Assembly: GCA_032718475.1 (NCBI GenBank)
Contig: JAUCBJ010009063.1
Span: 1 to 64,000, forward strand
Source of the DNA: Nemertoderma westbladi
Taxonomy: Eukaryota; Xenacoelomorpha; Nemertodermatida; Nemertodermatidae
Length of the DNA stretch: 64,000 nt
Direction of reading: 5' to 3'
Of this stretch, positions 21,317-32,646 are shown piece by piece. Position 1 is the stretch's first letter. Each line of letters begins with the position of its first letter. A program made the translations under genes and the position numbers. Under the pieces are notes generated by a model. It was given only the letters and a program-made list of their open reading frames with translations, did not search any database and had not been told where the DNA came from.

Positions 21317-21563
21317 GAAATGTAATGTAATGTAATTTTCAATATATGAAATGTAATTTTCAAAAAACGTCTCAAAAAAAGTGCCAAAAGTAGGGTTAAA
21401 AGATGGTGCTATAACTCGAAAACTTCTCAATATTTTGGAAAACCGTTTTCATTATTAAGGGGACAATAGATTTTTAGGAAAAGTCATAAAATTTCAGAAT
21501 CCCTACTAGGTTTGTTTCCGAGTTATAACTAAACACCCCTCCCCCCCCGGGGTTTAATAGGGT
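21317..21563 (+). mobile_element. piggyBac-like MITE, family P, copy 3 (3' end only)
   Basis: From AATGTAATTTTCAAAAAACG the sequence matches the last 250 bp of family P at 33981-34225, including GTGCCAAAAGTAGGGTTAAA and GGTTTAATAGGG. It ends at a TTAA (21564-21567). Immediately after that TTAA a family C repeat begins, so the two elements share or abut one target site. Confidence 0.75.
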
Positions 21564-21567
21564 TTAA

Positions 21568-22015
21568 GGGGGGGGGGGGGGGGGGGGTGGGGGTGCGTTG
21601 GGTAGCCCCCTACGTTTTTTTCTTATCTTCTACATGTCTCCATTGTGGTTGATGAATGCATAGAGAACGATATACCATCGAAAAGAGAATCATAAAATAT
21701 ACATAAGAATTAGAAAAACATTTTTGGTGACCCCCAGCGGCCCGCCTGAGATTTTACAAATCTACTAAAAAGACTACTCCACTATTTTCCATTTTACTTT
21801 CCGATACCACATTTTTTGGAATCAGCATATTCATTTTCATCATCATATTTTCATCATATTATTGTATTCTATTTCTGATAAGTGGCAAGTTTGTAAACGA
21901 AAATTCAACATTATCTTAAAAAACGGTAAAAACCCATGTTTTTTGTAATTTTTCATTAAAAAAAGTTAAATTAATTCTGCTCTAGATGAAATAAAAAACA
22001 AATTTCTAAAATTTT
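21568..22015. mobile_element. Family C repeat, copy 2
   Basis: A G-run after TTAA is followed by sequence matching 10757-11420: CCCCAGCGGCC, then blocks around TTTTTTGGAATCAGC and AATTCTGCTCTAGATGAAAT. The right G/C palindrome found in copy 1 is missing, so this copy is truncated or diverged at its right end. Confidence 0.5.
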
Positions 22016-23082
22016 TAGCGTAGTATGAAGCTTAATTTACCTCAATGTAGGCCTGTGGGTAGCTAGAAATTACAGTATATATCTGCAACATTTAGGTCAT
22101 GATATTGAAGCTGTTCTTTACGACCCTGATACTAGAATTTGCGCTTAGATTCCAACTACAAGTACTGTTTAAGATTTAGTATTAGTATTAGTATTATTAT
22201 TAGTATTAGTAATTCAATTTTGTTGAATTTACTTTGTCCAATATTGATACGTGCCATTGACGTGTAATAAAGAAAATAATTACAAATTAGTATAATAATG
22301 AAAACCCACCTTGATATTTAATAGGCAACCTTGAATTATAATATCCGTTACCCCTGGGTAGAAAATAGAATTCAGTATAGAATGTTTCTCACTGTGAATT
22401 TTTACTTTAAGCAACGTAATTTATATATAAGCCGAATAATGAATAGCTGGTGAGGGATATCATTCATTAACTATATCCTACTGGGTAAACGCTTGGATAA
22501 ACAAAAGCAACACAACTAGAGAATATTAATAGCTCAGTGTTAACAACTGTACACCATGTTATGTTAATTAGCCCTGCTTGGAATAAATTGACGAAAGGAC
22601 TATTATTTCATGCAAACACGTTTCTAATCACTCCGGAAGCTTTCTAATTCTGGTTTCTACCTTATAAAAATAATTATCTGTTTTCTTCGAATAACACACG
22701 GAGTGGATCCCAAGAGATTCCTATTGTGTTGTCGCTTGCTTTACATTTAATACTTCTAAATTAACATTTGCATTCGTTTTAAGAAAAGAAATGGAACAAA
22801 CAATCGCTGTGGTAACTTTTCTTCGTAAAAGAAACCCCATGTGTCTTAAAGATTGAATACTAATGAATACACATGAAGGTACTCAGTCTATAGCATTCTC
22901 TCTTTTATAAGCTAAATAAAGGATGAGGCCTGCATGGTTGATTCCTTTCAAAGGAATCATAACAAACAGGTAACCCGCATTTCCTATCTAATATGTAATT
23001 AACTACTTTTACACAAATAATATACAGTATATATGTTGAATTTGAACTGGTAATAAAAAGGGTTAATGTAAATTTTTCCTGA
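22016..23082. other. No gene seen
   Basis: AT-rich sequence with an ATT/AGT trinucleotide patch near 22175-22210. No coding or RNA signal is recognisable. Confidence 0.5.
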
Positions 23083-23563
23083 TATAGCTGTCACTATCGC
23101 ACGGGGCGGTGATACGATATAGCTGTCACTATCGCACGGGACGGTGACACGATATAGCTGTCACTATCGCACGGGACGGTGACACGATATAGCTGTCACT
23201 ATCGCACGGGACGGTGACACGATGGCTGTCACTATCGCACGGGACGGTGACACGATATAGCTGTCACTATCGCACGGGACGGTGACACGATAGAGCTGTC
23301 ACTATCGCACGGGACGGTGACACGATATAGCTGTCACTATCGCACGGGACGGTGACACGATAGCTGTCACTATCGCACGGGACGGTGCCACGATGGCTGT
23401 CACTATCGCACGGGACGGTGACACGATATAGCTGTCACTATCGCACGGGACGGTGACACGATAGCTGTCACTATCGCACGGGACGGTGACACGATAGCTG
23501 TCACTATCGCACGGGACGGTGACACGATATAGCTGTCACTATCGCACGGGACGGTGACACGAT
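23083..23563. repeat. 35-bp minisatellite, 14 units
   Basis: Fourteen nearly identical units contain GCTGTCACTATCGCACGGG followed by ACGGTGACAC. Unit length is 35 bp, with a few 31-33 bp units that have lost ATA or ATATA at the start. Each unit has TGTCAC and GTGACA as inverted copies around CGCACGGGACG, so every unit can fold into a hairpin. High identity suggests recent expansion or homogenisation. Confidence 0.95.
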
Positions 23564-24639
23564 GTATTTAGAGATTTGTAATTAATAATGACATTTGCAT
23601 TTATGCAGTAAAAAAGTTAAGGGACCTGTCCACTTCAAGTCTTAAAATCTTTTTTTATTTATTTAAATTAAATTAAATGCTAATCATTAAATTAATTTAG
23701 TGATATAGTTTAATATATTGGTACTATAGTGATTGTGTCGTACGCTCAGACAATATAATAGTTCGAGCATTACTTATCCCACATTCTACTTGTTTCGAGA
23801 CTATAATATATTATATATGGCGTTCTATCACTTCATATCAATAACCAAATTATTAATAATCCTATAGTTCAGGCCTATTTGCCGCTTATATGAATATAAT
23901 TTATTCTAGAATATTAATTAATATATTTCTCATAATAATTAATTTTGTTATATTATAAATATATAAATAAAAAAAATAAAAATCAGAAAAGTAGTAATGT
24001 AATTAGACTTTAATTAAAGGTAGCGATTTACTAACTAATAGGGGTTGTTATTAAACTATTAAACTAAAGAGTTAAACATTAGTGTCTTCCACCATTAAAC
24101 ACATACAAAACAAACAAAAACAAAATACAATCATATTGACAGACATGCTCAACACACAGGTGTGTATCGCAAATCTACCCTAAACCTAACTGCCATACAC
24201 TAAATGTTATCGGTAGTAAATGTTAACGGAAGTTGAGCCTATTTTTTTTCTATAAGAAACAAACGACATTTTAGTCGCTGAAAAAGAGGTAGAACTACAG
24301 GGTGTGTACAAGAAAGCCTTGGCCCAAGGCAACGGGGTTTCTAATAAATTATATATTCAAAGCAAGTTCTACGTGTATCTGTACAATAATACATTATACA
24401 GCGCGGTACCGTACATTATATACGACACAAAGTTAATTAATTATTGAGATTGTCAATTCTAACCGAAAGGGCCAAGAAAACTAAAATAATTAAATTATTT
24501 ATTCTGGGAAAACTGTTACTTTATTTCCACAAAACAAGTATAGTTATGGCTTCTGACTGTCTGCGACATCTCAGCTGCTGCTTCGTCTAGACTGTTAATT
24601 ATATTCTGTAAGTAGTTAATTAGTCTAAGAATCCGTAGC
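23564..24639. other. No gene seen
   Basis: AT-rich, unique-looking sequence without supported features. Confidence 0.5.
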
Positions 24640-26220
24640 ACTTCATTTACCACCAGTAACGTAATAGTAACTAACTCTTAAACTGTAACATTTCATTTAC
24701 CACCAGTAACGTATTAGTAACTAACTCTTAAACTGTAACATTTCATTTACCACCAGTAACGTATTAGTAACTAACTCTTAAACTGTAACATTTCATTTAC
24801 CCCCAGTAACGTATTAGTAACTAACTCTTAAACTGTAACATTTCATTTACCCCCAGTAACGTATTAGTAACTAACTCTTAAACTGTAACATTTCATTTAC
24901 CCCCAGTAACGTAATAGTAACTAACTCTTAAACTGTAACATTTCATTTACCACCAGTAACGTATTAGTATAGTAACTAACTCTTAAACTGTAACATTTCA
25001 TTTACCCCTAGTAACGTAATAGTAACTAACTCTTAAACTGTAACATTTCATTTACCCCCAGTAACGTAATAGTAACTAACTCTTAAACTGTAACATTTCA
25101 TTTACCACCAGTAACGCAATAGTAACTAACTCTTAAACTGTAACATTTCATTTACCCCCAGTAATGTAATAGTAACTAACTCTTAAACTGTAACATTTCA
25201 TTTACCCCCAGTAACGTATTAGTAACTAACTCTTAAACTGTAACATTTCATTTACCCCCAGTAACGTAATAGTAACTAACTCTTAAACTGTAACATTTCA
25301 TTTACCACCAGTAACGTAATAGTAACTAATTCTTAAACTGTAACATTTCATTTACCCCCAGTAACGTAATAGTAACTAATTCTTAAACAGTAACATTTCA
25401 TTTACCACCAGTAACGTATTAGTAACTAAACTGTAACATTTCATTTACCCGCAGTAACGTAATAGTAACAAATTCTTAAACTGTAACATTTCATTTACCA
25501 ACAGTAACGTATTAGTAACTAAACTGTACATTTCATTTACCACCATTAACGCAATAGTAACTAACTCTTAAACTGTAACATTTCATTTACCCCCAGTAAC
25601 GTAATAGTAACTAATTCTTAAACTGTAACATTTCATTTACCACCAGTAACGTAATAGTAACTAATTATTAAACTGTAACATTTCATTTACCCCCAGTAAC
25701 GTAATAGTAACTAACTCTTAAACTGTAACATTTGATTTACCACCAGTAACGTAATAGTAACTAACTCTTAAACTGTAACATTTCATTTACCCCCAGTAAC
25801 GTAATAGTAACTAACTCTTAAACTGTAACATTTCATTTACCACCAGTAACGTAATAGTAACTAATTCTTAAACTGTAACATTTCATTTACCCCCAGTAAC
25901 GTAATAGTAGCTAATTCTTAAACTGTAACATTTCATTTACCACCAGTAACGTATTAGTAACTAAACTGTAACATTTCATTTACCCGCAGTAACGTTATAG
26001 TAACAAATTCTTAAACTGTAACATTTCATTTACCAACAGTAACGTATTAGTAACTAAACTGTACATTTCATTTACCACCATTAACGCAATAGTAACTAAC
26101 TCTTAAACTGTAACATTTCATTTACCCCCAGTAACGTAATAGTAACTAATTCTTAAACTGTAACATTTCATTTACCCCCAGTAACGTAATAGTAACTAAC
26201 TCTTAAACTGTAACATTTCA
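24640..26220. repeat. 50-bp minisatellite, about 32 units
   Basis: Units read AACTGTAACATTTCATTTAC, then CACCAGTAACGTA or CCCCAGTAACGTA, then TAGTAACTAACTCTTA. CACC and CCCC variants partly alternate. Some units lack CTCTTA. A block with rare variants (CCGCAGT, then CAACAGT, then CCATTAACGC) occurs at about 25390-25560 and again 534 bp later, which shows that about ten units were duplicated together. Confidence 0.95.
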
Positions 26221-28399
26221 TTAATCTTATTATTTTTCTTTAGATTGCGGTTTCCATATATACTATTTAATAAATAATAAAATAAATAAATTCACCAGAT
26301 TCTAGAAAATGTTATTTACGTACGAATCAAGTGAGTGAGTGAGTTGAGAATCAACAAATACAATAGGTCTTGTAGATAGCACGAACTTAGTTCCAATTGA
26401 ATCAAATTTAGTTTATTTAATTCATTAATTTATTATCCAGTCCACTAGGTGGAACTTAGTTTTCAATGGGACTAAATTTTCCAGAGACACAAATTGCAAC
26501 TGACTACGGAGAATCGGATAATAGACAAATAACACATAAGATAAAATATAATATGAGGGATGAGTGAAATGTGTCAAAATCTCCTAGCTAAAGAATATTT
26601 TGCACCTCAGATATTTTATACTGAAGTCGATTAAGTATATAAATAAAAAAATTTACTAAAAAAAAATAGATTAAAAATGGATAATACTCATTCCATAAAA
26701 TTATCCTCTTTCAGATCAATTCCTATCGATAAAGCAATTGCTTACACATTGGTACAAATGATTTTCTATCAAATTATTTAATTACATTAGTACTTATCAA
26801 ACAACAATCTGCAATAATTTTTACTCAGGGTCTTTAGCAAAACGTAACTGTTACCAAAAATACAAACATAAATACATTTTATTTTTTCAAATGTGAACTG
26901 AGGCTCACTGTGATTTTTAACATGGGCACAAAATGTGTAGCCCCTCAATTACAACAATTTGTATAATCATAATTCTTCAAAATAAATATAATTATTAATA
27001 ATCAATTTTATGTTATATATATTTTAGAATTTATTTATTATTTTTATTATTATTATAATTTATTATAATTTATTTTCACAGGCCTAAAAATTATCATAAG
27101 TAATAAGCTTATTATATTCTAAGACCATTATTATTTATATCCCGTGGAATTAACCCAAATTCTCCCACACCCAATTAATAATAATAATGAATATCGAATG
27201 GGAACAGCTAGCAAATTAGGCCTTTGTAGTTTCCTGATTTTAAACCTATAGATTACAGGAAAGTTTCATAGTAATTACTTCAGGTACTTCGGGTAACTGA
27301 ATTAAAAATGGTATCATGCATCACTTATCATATAAAAATATTATACTGATCTAGCTAGTACTGCTAAGGCCTACGATCCAATGAACCGTTGATAATAACT
27401 TTACACACCATAGCCAATGGGAGGAGAAGATCTTCTCCTGGTATATAGTAAAATGCAGATGTCGGGAATAACACTTATGACATAGAATGGTAAAACATAC
27501 TATTCTCTGCCGGATTCAGAATTCAATATTCAAATAAAGAAAAAAAGTGAGTAAATTTAAATCAAACAAAAGTAATACTAATAGGAAGCATGTATCCAAC
27601 TAAATAATGAATATGGGTTCTATGAATTGAATATATTATAAATAACAGAAAATAAAGTGATCCAATTCAAAAATAAATGAAATAGAACCTGATGGGATTG
27701 TGCTTCAAATTAGGATTTGATTAGAGAACCAAGCCTCTTATCTTACTAGATGTACAAAGTTGTGGTTGAAATCTGTAGTCCAGTCTAAATGAACCTCGGA
27801 CAATTTGAAACAAAATTTAATTAAATATTTTCTAGTCCCAAATCAAATCGGTCAAATTCGAATTAATTGTTTGAACTTAGCTAAAAAGACCATGATGAGA
27901 ATATATATTTTTATACAGGGAACATATAATAATAATAATGTATTTCTATCGCGCCTTTTACAGGTTATTTCAAGGCGCTAATTGGATAAGCATTATTGCA
28001 ATCAATGCTTCTAAAAGTACGTTAGATATATTCATATTTGTTTAATCGAACCTTTCAACCATTTCACCTATTGTTATGAGGTAGTGCATGCCGTGAGATT
28101 CAAGGAGGGGATCAGTAATCTAATCTTCTCATTTCCAATAACTCTCATCGATTATGCTGCCATGCATTACTTATATAACAATATTGTCTAAAAATATTTT
28201 CTATTTATGTGCAGGTTAAACAACCCCCCCCCCCCCCCCCAACCCCATTTTCGACATCAGTTACTTGAATGTTCAAATTATGAAATAATATTTTAGTGAT
28301 AATAAATTCAAAATAAATTACAGACAGAAATCAAAAATAACGTACGCACAATATACTCATACGTACGGAGCCTCTAAAGGGACATGCAAAATATATATT
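26221..28399. other. AT-rich DNA, no gene
   Basis: Long AT-rich stretch with a run of C at about 28224-28240. No coding, tRNA or clear repeat signal was found on either strand. Confidence 0.5.
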
Positions 28400-28404
28400 T
28401 TTCT

Positions 28405-28745
28405 ATGTTGTGCGCACTACTTAGTATCTTGTGTACACAACTTAATATCTTGTGCGCACAACTTAGTATCTTGTGTACACAACTTAATATCTTGTGCGCA
28501 CAACTTAGTATCTTGTGCACACAACTTAGTATCTTGTGCGTACATCTTAGTATCTTGTGCGCACAACTTAGTATCTTGTGCGTACATCTTAGTATCTTGT
28601 GCGCACAACTTAGTATCTTGTGCACACAACTTAGTATCTTGTGCGCACAACTTAGTATCTTGTGCGCACAACTTAGTATCTTGTGCGTACATCTTAGTAT
28701 CTTGTGCGCACAACTTAGTATCTTGTGCGCACAACTTAGCTAAGT
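28405..28745. repeat. 21-bp minisatellite with a 12-bp palindrome, about 16 units
   Basis: Units read ACTTAGTATCTTGTGCGCAC and vary mainly in the core: TTGTGCGCACAA, TTGTGTACACAA, TTGTGCACACAA or GTGCGTACATC. Because 21 is a multiple of three and the unit has no stops in several frames, open frames appear on both strands (LSILCAQ repeats forward; HKILSCA and AQDTKLC reverse). Nothing suggests real coding. Confidence 0.9.
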
Positions 28746-29290
28746 TGTAATACAAGTAAGCAAGTAAGCTTGTAAACAAGTAAGTAAATTTGTTATACAA
28801 ATTTTGTACGACTAAATTGTTAGGCAAATATATGATAATACATGGAACTTTCGAACGCTTATATTTCAGCTACTTCTCAATGTAATTAAGTTTTACTCCA
28901 TAATTATATTAAAAACAACGTTACATTTCTATAAGATTTAATAAGTATTATTATTATTATTATTATTCTATTATTTTCCATATTCGTACGTTTAATCTAA
29001 TGAAAACCATAATAATTTCACTATTAAACGAACTGGGGGGCATGAGATGTGAGTTAAACCAGCAAGTAAACTCATTTGGTGGTGGGAGGTTAACACCTGT
29101 TATAACAAGTGAATAATATTGTTTATATAGAATAGGATGTTTGGGGATGTTTCCAGATATATAATTACTTTCATTCAATTAAATTGTTTCTAAGTTAACG
29201 ACATAATAAATACTTTATCGTTCGACATAACAGTAATTAACTGGTTTTACACGTATACATACACGTTACTTCGTGGCTCACCCCAGGAGA
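28746..29290. other. No gene seen
   Basis: AT-rich sequence with an ATT trinucleotide run near 28949-28968. Confidence 0.5.
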
Positions 29291-29482
29291 CTGCTTACCG
29301 TACCGGTAGCATAATAATAATATATATTCCTCTGGAGATTATTATTAAACAACTCTCGTCCAAAATTTGCTTATTTCGGACTCCTACATTTTGGTGACCC
29401 AGACTTTGAACTACAAGTTTTAAGATGGAACAATCCGACATCCAAGCCCTTGTTCACGCAGTCAAGGACCTTCAACGCCGTC
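29291..29482 (+). mobile_element. LTR-element fragment: LTR end, primer-binding site, gag start
   Basis: CTCCTACATTTTGGTGACCC at 29381-29400 looks like an LTR end followed directly by a primer-binding site (TGGTGACCC). About 25 bp later an ATG at 29425 opens a short frame (MEQSDIQALVHAVKDL), as expected for the start of gag. The fragment stops at about 29482, where a Penelope-like fragment begins in the other orientation. I cannot link it to the gypsy copy at 12500-15690. Confidence 0.5.
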
Positions 29483-30185
29483 GTCTATGGTTTCGTTGAT
29501 TGGGATATTAGTAAATAAAGATTTAACATCAACTGCAGAATGTGCATTTGATTGGTAAATTTGAGTTTAGATACAGCGTCAGTGACGGATAATGTGTAAA
29601 AGAAAATATTTCGATAGTCTGTAAGTATTTGTGTGGCGTGTTTTGTTTATAGCAGAAAGTATGGGGCATAAAAGAGTACCGTTTTTATGGATTTTTGAAA
29701 GTCCAAATAGTGGAGCTAGTGGAGTACCTGTTGGTGCTAATCTGATAAAAGTATCACGATTAATTAGTTTTTCATTATCATGTAGTGTCCATACCCAATT
29801 CCTAAATTGATTCATAAATATTTTGACAGTTGTTTTATATTATGTCTGCACAGGTGCAATAAGATTCTGCTTCCTCCACCTCAATATTAAACATTAAACT
29901 AAGCTTTTTCTCTCTATTATGTATTACATTTTACCATTCTCATTTCAGTGGCAGGAATTTAGATTTGTCCTTCATGATCTCGTTCATCTTCTCCAGATAA
30001 TTCGATTTGATTTGAACCACGGTCCGCGTTGCCTTTGTCTGCCCGGGTGATGACCAGATCAGAATTGTTGGAGAGTGACTTCAATGCGAGTTAGAGAGAA
30101 AGGGTTGCATATGGGATTGGTAAGTGTACGCTGCCGCCATTACAATGTCTTTGAGTTTAGTTTTAAATGGTTCATGACCTATCAG
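29483..30185 (-). pseudogene. Penelope-like element RT fragment
   Basis: On the minus strand, in order: LKSLSNNSDLVITRADKGNA, then EKMNEIMKDKSKFLPLK, GLSKIHKNGTLLCPILSAIN followed by YRLSKYF, and VDVKSLFTNIPINETI. These match the order and wording of Penelope-type RTs (ADKGN, GLPKIHK, RPI.S..N, FDVxSLFTNIP). Frames change at least twice and there are stops. No GIY-YIG endonuclease is visible, because the fragment is cut at 29483 before the RT catalytic box. Confidence 0.75.
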
Positions 30186-30374
30186 ATTAGTTTCGTGTTT
30201 TACATTACGGTAAAGGCTTTCAAATACTGGTAAGTAGTCAGTTATGTACTATCAATCGTCTAGGTGGGAGTGAGTAGTTTAGTCGCCACGGCCGATCGTT
30301 CAATATCCGATATTTGGTAGTCTGATATGTTTATTACGATTTTATTCGAGTCCAGTTGTTGGGGGCTTCTGGAT

Positions 30375-30480
30375 TCGTTGCAGAGTGACTAGTTTATTAG
30401 TTTGTCGTTTCTTAATTTCTTTATCCTTAAATAAAGAAATTAATAAACGACTAACTAATAAACTAGTCACTCTGCAACGA
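30375..30480. repeat. Inverted repeat, 49-bp arms, 8-bp loop
   Basis: TCGTTGCAGAGTGACTAGTT onward is repeated inverted, ending AACTAGTCACTCTGCAACGA, almost without mismatch, around TCCTTAAA. It lies 190 bp from the Penelope-like fragment. It could be a template-switch product or part of a Penelope terminal repeat. Confidence 0.85.
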
Positions 30481-30589
30481 ACCTTAATTTTTTATATCGT
30501 AACAGGAAATTTGAAAATTAACTTAAATTTTCTTAATTTTTTCTTGGGGCCAAATAAAATACATTATATTTTGCCTAAATAATTGTGCT

Positions 30590-31270
30590 GTCATCAGCAT
30601 AAAGTATTACTTACATTGTAGACTAATTGATGAAACCATGTCATTGAGGTAACAGAGAACTGTTAAAGGACCCAAAATATTATGCTGGGAATCCCCCCAC
30701 ACTGTACTGTTTGAATTCAGAATGAGATTTGTCAACCTTTACTACTTGCCCCATATCACCATTATACCATCAGGTATGAACTGAACCATTCTATAGAACC
30801 CGCTCCTACCCCCATTAATTGAAGCACATCGCACAGAATCCCGTGGTCAACTGTGCCAAAAGCTTTTTAAAGTATAGCATGATTATGCCAGTATATAGAC
30901 AGCTAGAGTTATCACTAGAGTTAATTCGCTAGAGTTAATTAAACACATGTCGGTTGAATACTATTTTTGAAAAGCAGATCGATGCTCATATATGATATCA
31001 TGTTTTTCTAAATATGATTCTATAGTAACAGGTCTGTAATTACCAGGATCAAATTTACTATTCTTTTTGTACAACGGAATTACCATAGCAACAACCTTTT
31101 AAGTTCATGCGTTTATGAATAATTTTAGATTATCTGAATATTTGTTTAAATAGAAATTGTTTATGATCTCAGAATTTATCGAGAATTTCTTTTTTGCAAC
31201 TGGAAACTTTTCTACTAGCTTGTTAGCTACATTTACATAAAATTAGTTGAAAATATTTGTGATTTGATTT
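30590..31270 (-). pseudogene. Decayed LINE RT (CR1/jockey-like)
   Basis: Minus-strand fragments run in order: VAMVIPLYKKNSKFDPGNY plus RPVTI, then FGTVDHGILCDVL, then GGIPSIIFWVLYSSLL (a worn GVPQGS..GPLLF motif) and finally VILYADDSTII (the RT box with both aspartates). An upstream piece (VANKLVEKFPV) reaches about 31260. Frameshifts and stops are frequent. The VDHxIL and LYADDST pattern resembles CR1/jockey-group elements such as LINE-F. Confidence 0.65.
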
Positions 31271-32646
31271 AAGATTTGTTATCGGTATTAGTGTTTCTTT
31301 GGTAATTTTACTGAATTAGGCCTAATAGAAGTAATTAAAATAACAAGTTCCAGTGCAATCTTCGATGACTGTGAAGAAAAACGTATGGTTGACAGAATCA
31401 GAGATGTTACTTTTAGAGAGGGTCGTGATTCTGTGACATAATCAAACTGAACTCAAACCAAAACGGCCCTTTTAAGGCCAACATCCTTTGCCACTATCGA
31501 GGAGCTCCCCTTGCTGCAAAGGGGAAGCATGGCTGTAAATCTGATGACTAACGCCGGATAAATTATATTTTTTTAATTGAGATTAAATCACAAATATTGA
31601 AAAGTAAGATAGGTTTAAAGAATAGCCTATAAAATTTGTATACTTTTGTATTGGACCCTAAATTTTTGCATGCAGGCTCAGAATTAAATTATATTTCTAA
31701 TGGTATATTACACTAAGGTGCATGTCTCGCAGTTTTGGCTGACCAGGGGGGGGGGGGGGGGAATCATTATGGATCACCCGGTACAAAGTTCCCGTCCACT
31801 TCAAGAACAATATAGGCTTGATATTTATAAATAATGAATAAATATGTTTGAATTAATTAATTAAATATGTACATTCAGCATCTCATGAATATATTCGTAT
31901 AAGTTATATTTAACACATATATATCTATCTCTATTTTATTTTGCCGAATCAGCCGGTTTTTTGTACTGAATCGCGATAGTTTCGGTGACGCCACTTCTAT
32001 ACATCCTGATTTGTGTACTATTCCTTCAGGTCATGGGCTGAATATTTAAAACTGTGGAGCCTTCCTTTCCTATACATAGAAGATGGAAGCTGTAAATAAA
32101 TGTCCGGTAAGCAAATTGAATTTATGTCTTCGTTAAATATGCAAAGATATCCCCCTCAAGGCGACAGCTATATAATAAACCAGCATAAATTACAATGCAA
32201 AGCTATAGTATGTACTATAAAAAAAGTAATGCATGGCGAAGTATATGGGTAATAATGCGGATTACTATTGTCAATCCATTACATAGGGCTTGCTTGTGAT
32301 AGTTTTCAGCATTGGGATTAAATGGACTCCGTTAGTCCTCAACTTTCCTGCCAAGAGCACTGTTAAAAATTAATGGCAGGTTTGAATTATAAAGACAAAT
32401 TTGCTGTAATCACGTTTCTGCAGTTACTAATAACATGTTCAGAATATTAATGATATCCATTTAATTCGTAGTATAATGGGTTAGATAATTTTCCAATGCT
32501 TAAGTGCGAATAATAATGTATTTTGTATATATTATTTTCCGAAAAGACTACGATGTTGCACATTAACAATAATTGAGATTAATTATAATGCTGTCGGCAT
32601 TTATTCATCTGCTTTTCAATCAATTGTTAATGGTTTGCAATATACT
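31271..32646. other. No gene seen
   Basis: AT-rich with a G-run at about 31746-31761. A sequence resembling a histone mRNA stem-loop is discussed under rejected items. Confidence 0.5.

Noticed and set aside
23083-26220. CRISPR-like arrays
   Set aside because: Repeats are contiguous without unique spacers, and the genome is eukaryotic.
28384-28827. Long open frames with 7-residue repeats on both strands
   Set aside because: They result from a 21-bp tandem repeat without stops; several overlapping frames on both strands are equally open.
31460-31490. Histone mRNA 3' stem-loop (GGCCCTTTTAAGGCC)
   Set aside because: One stem base is missing, the upstream frame does not read as any histone C terminus, and no histone gene is nearby.
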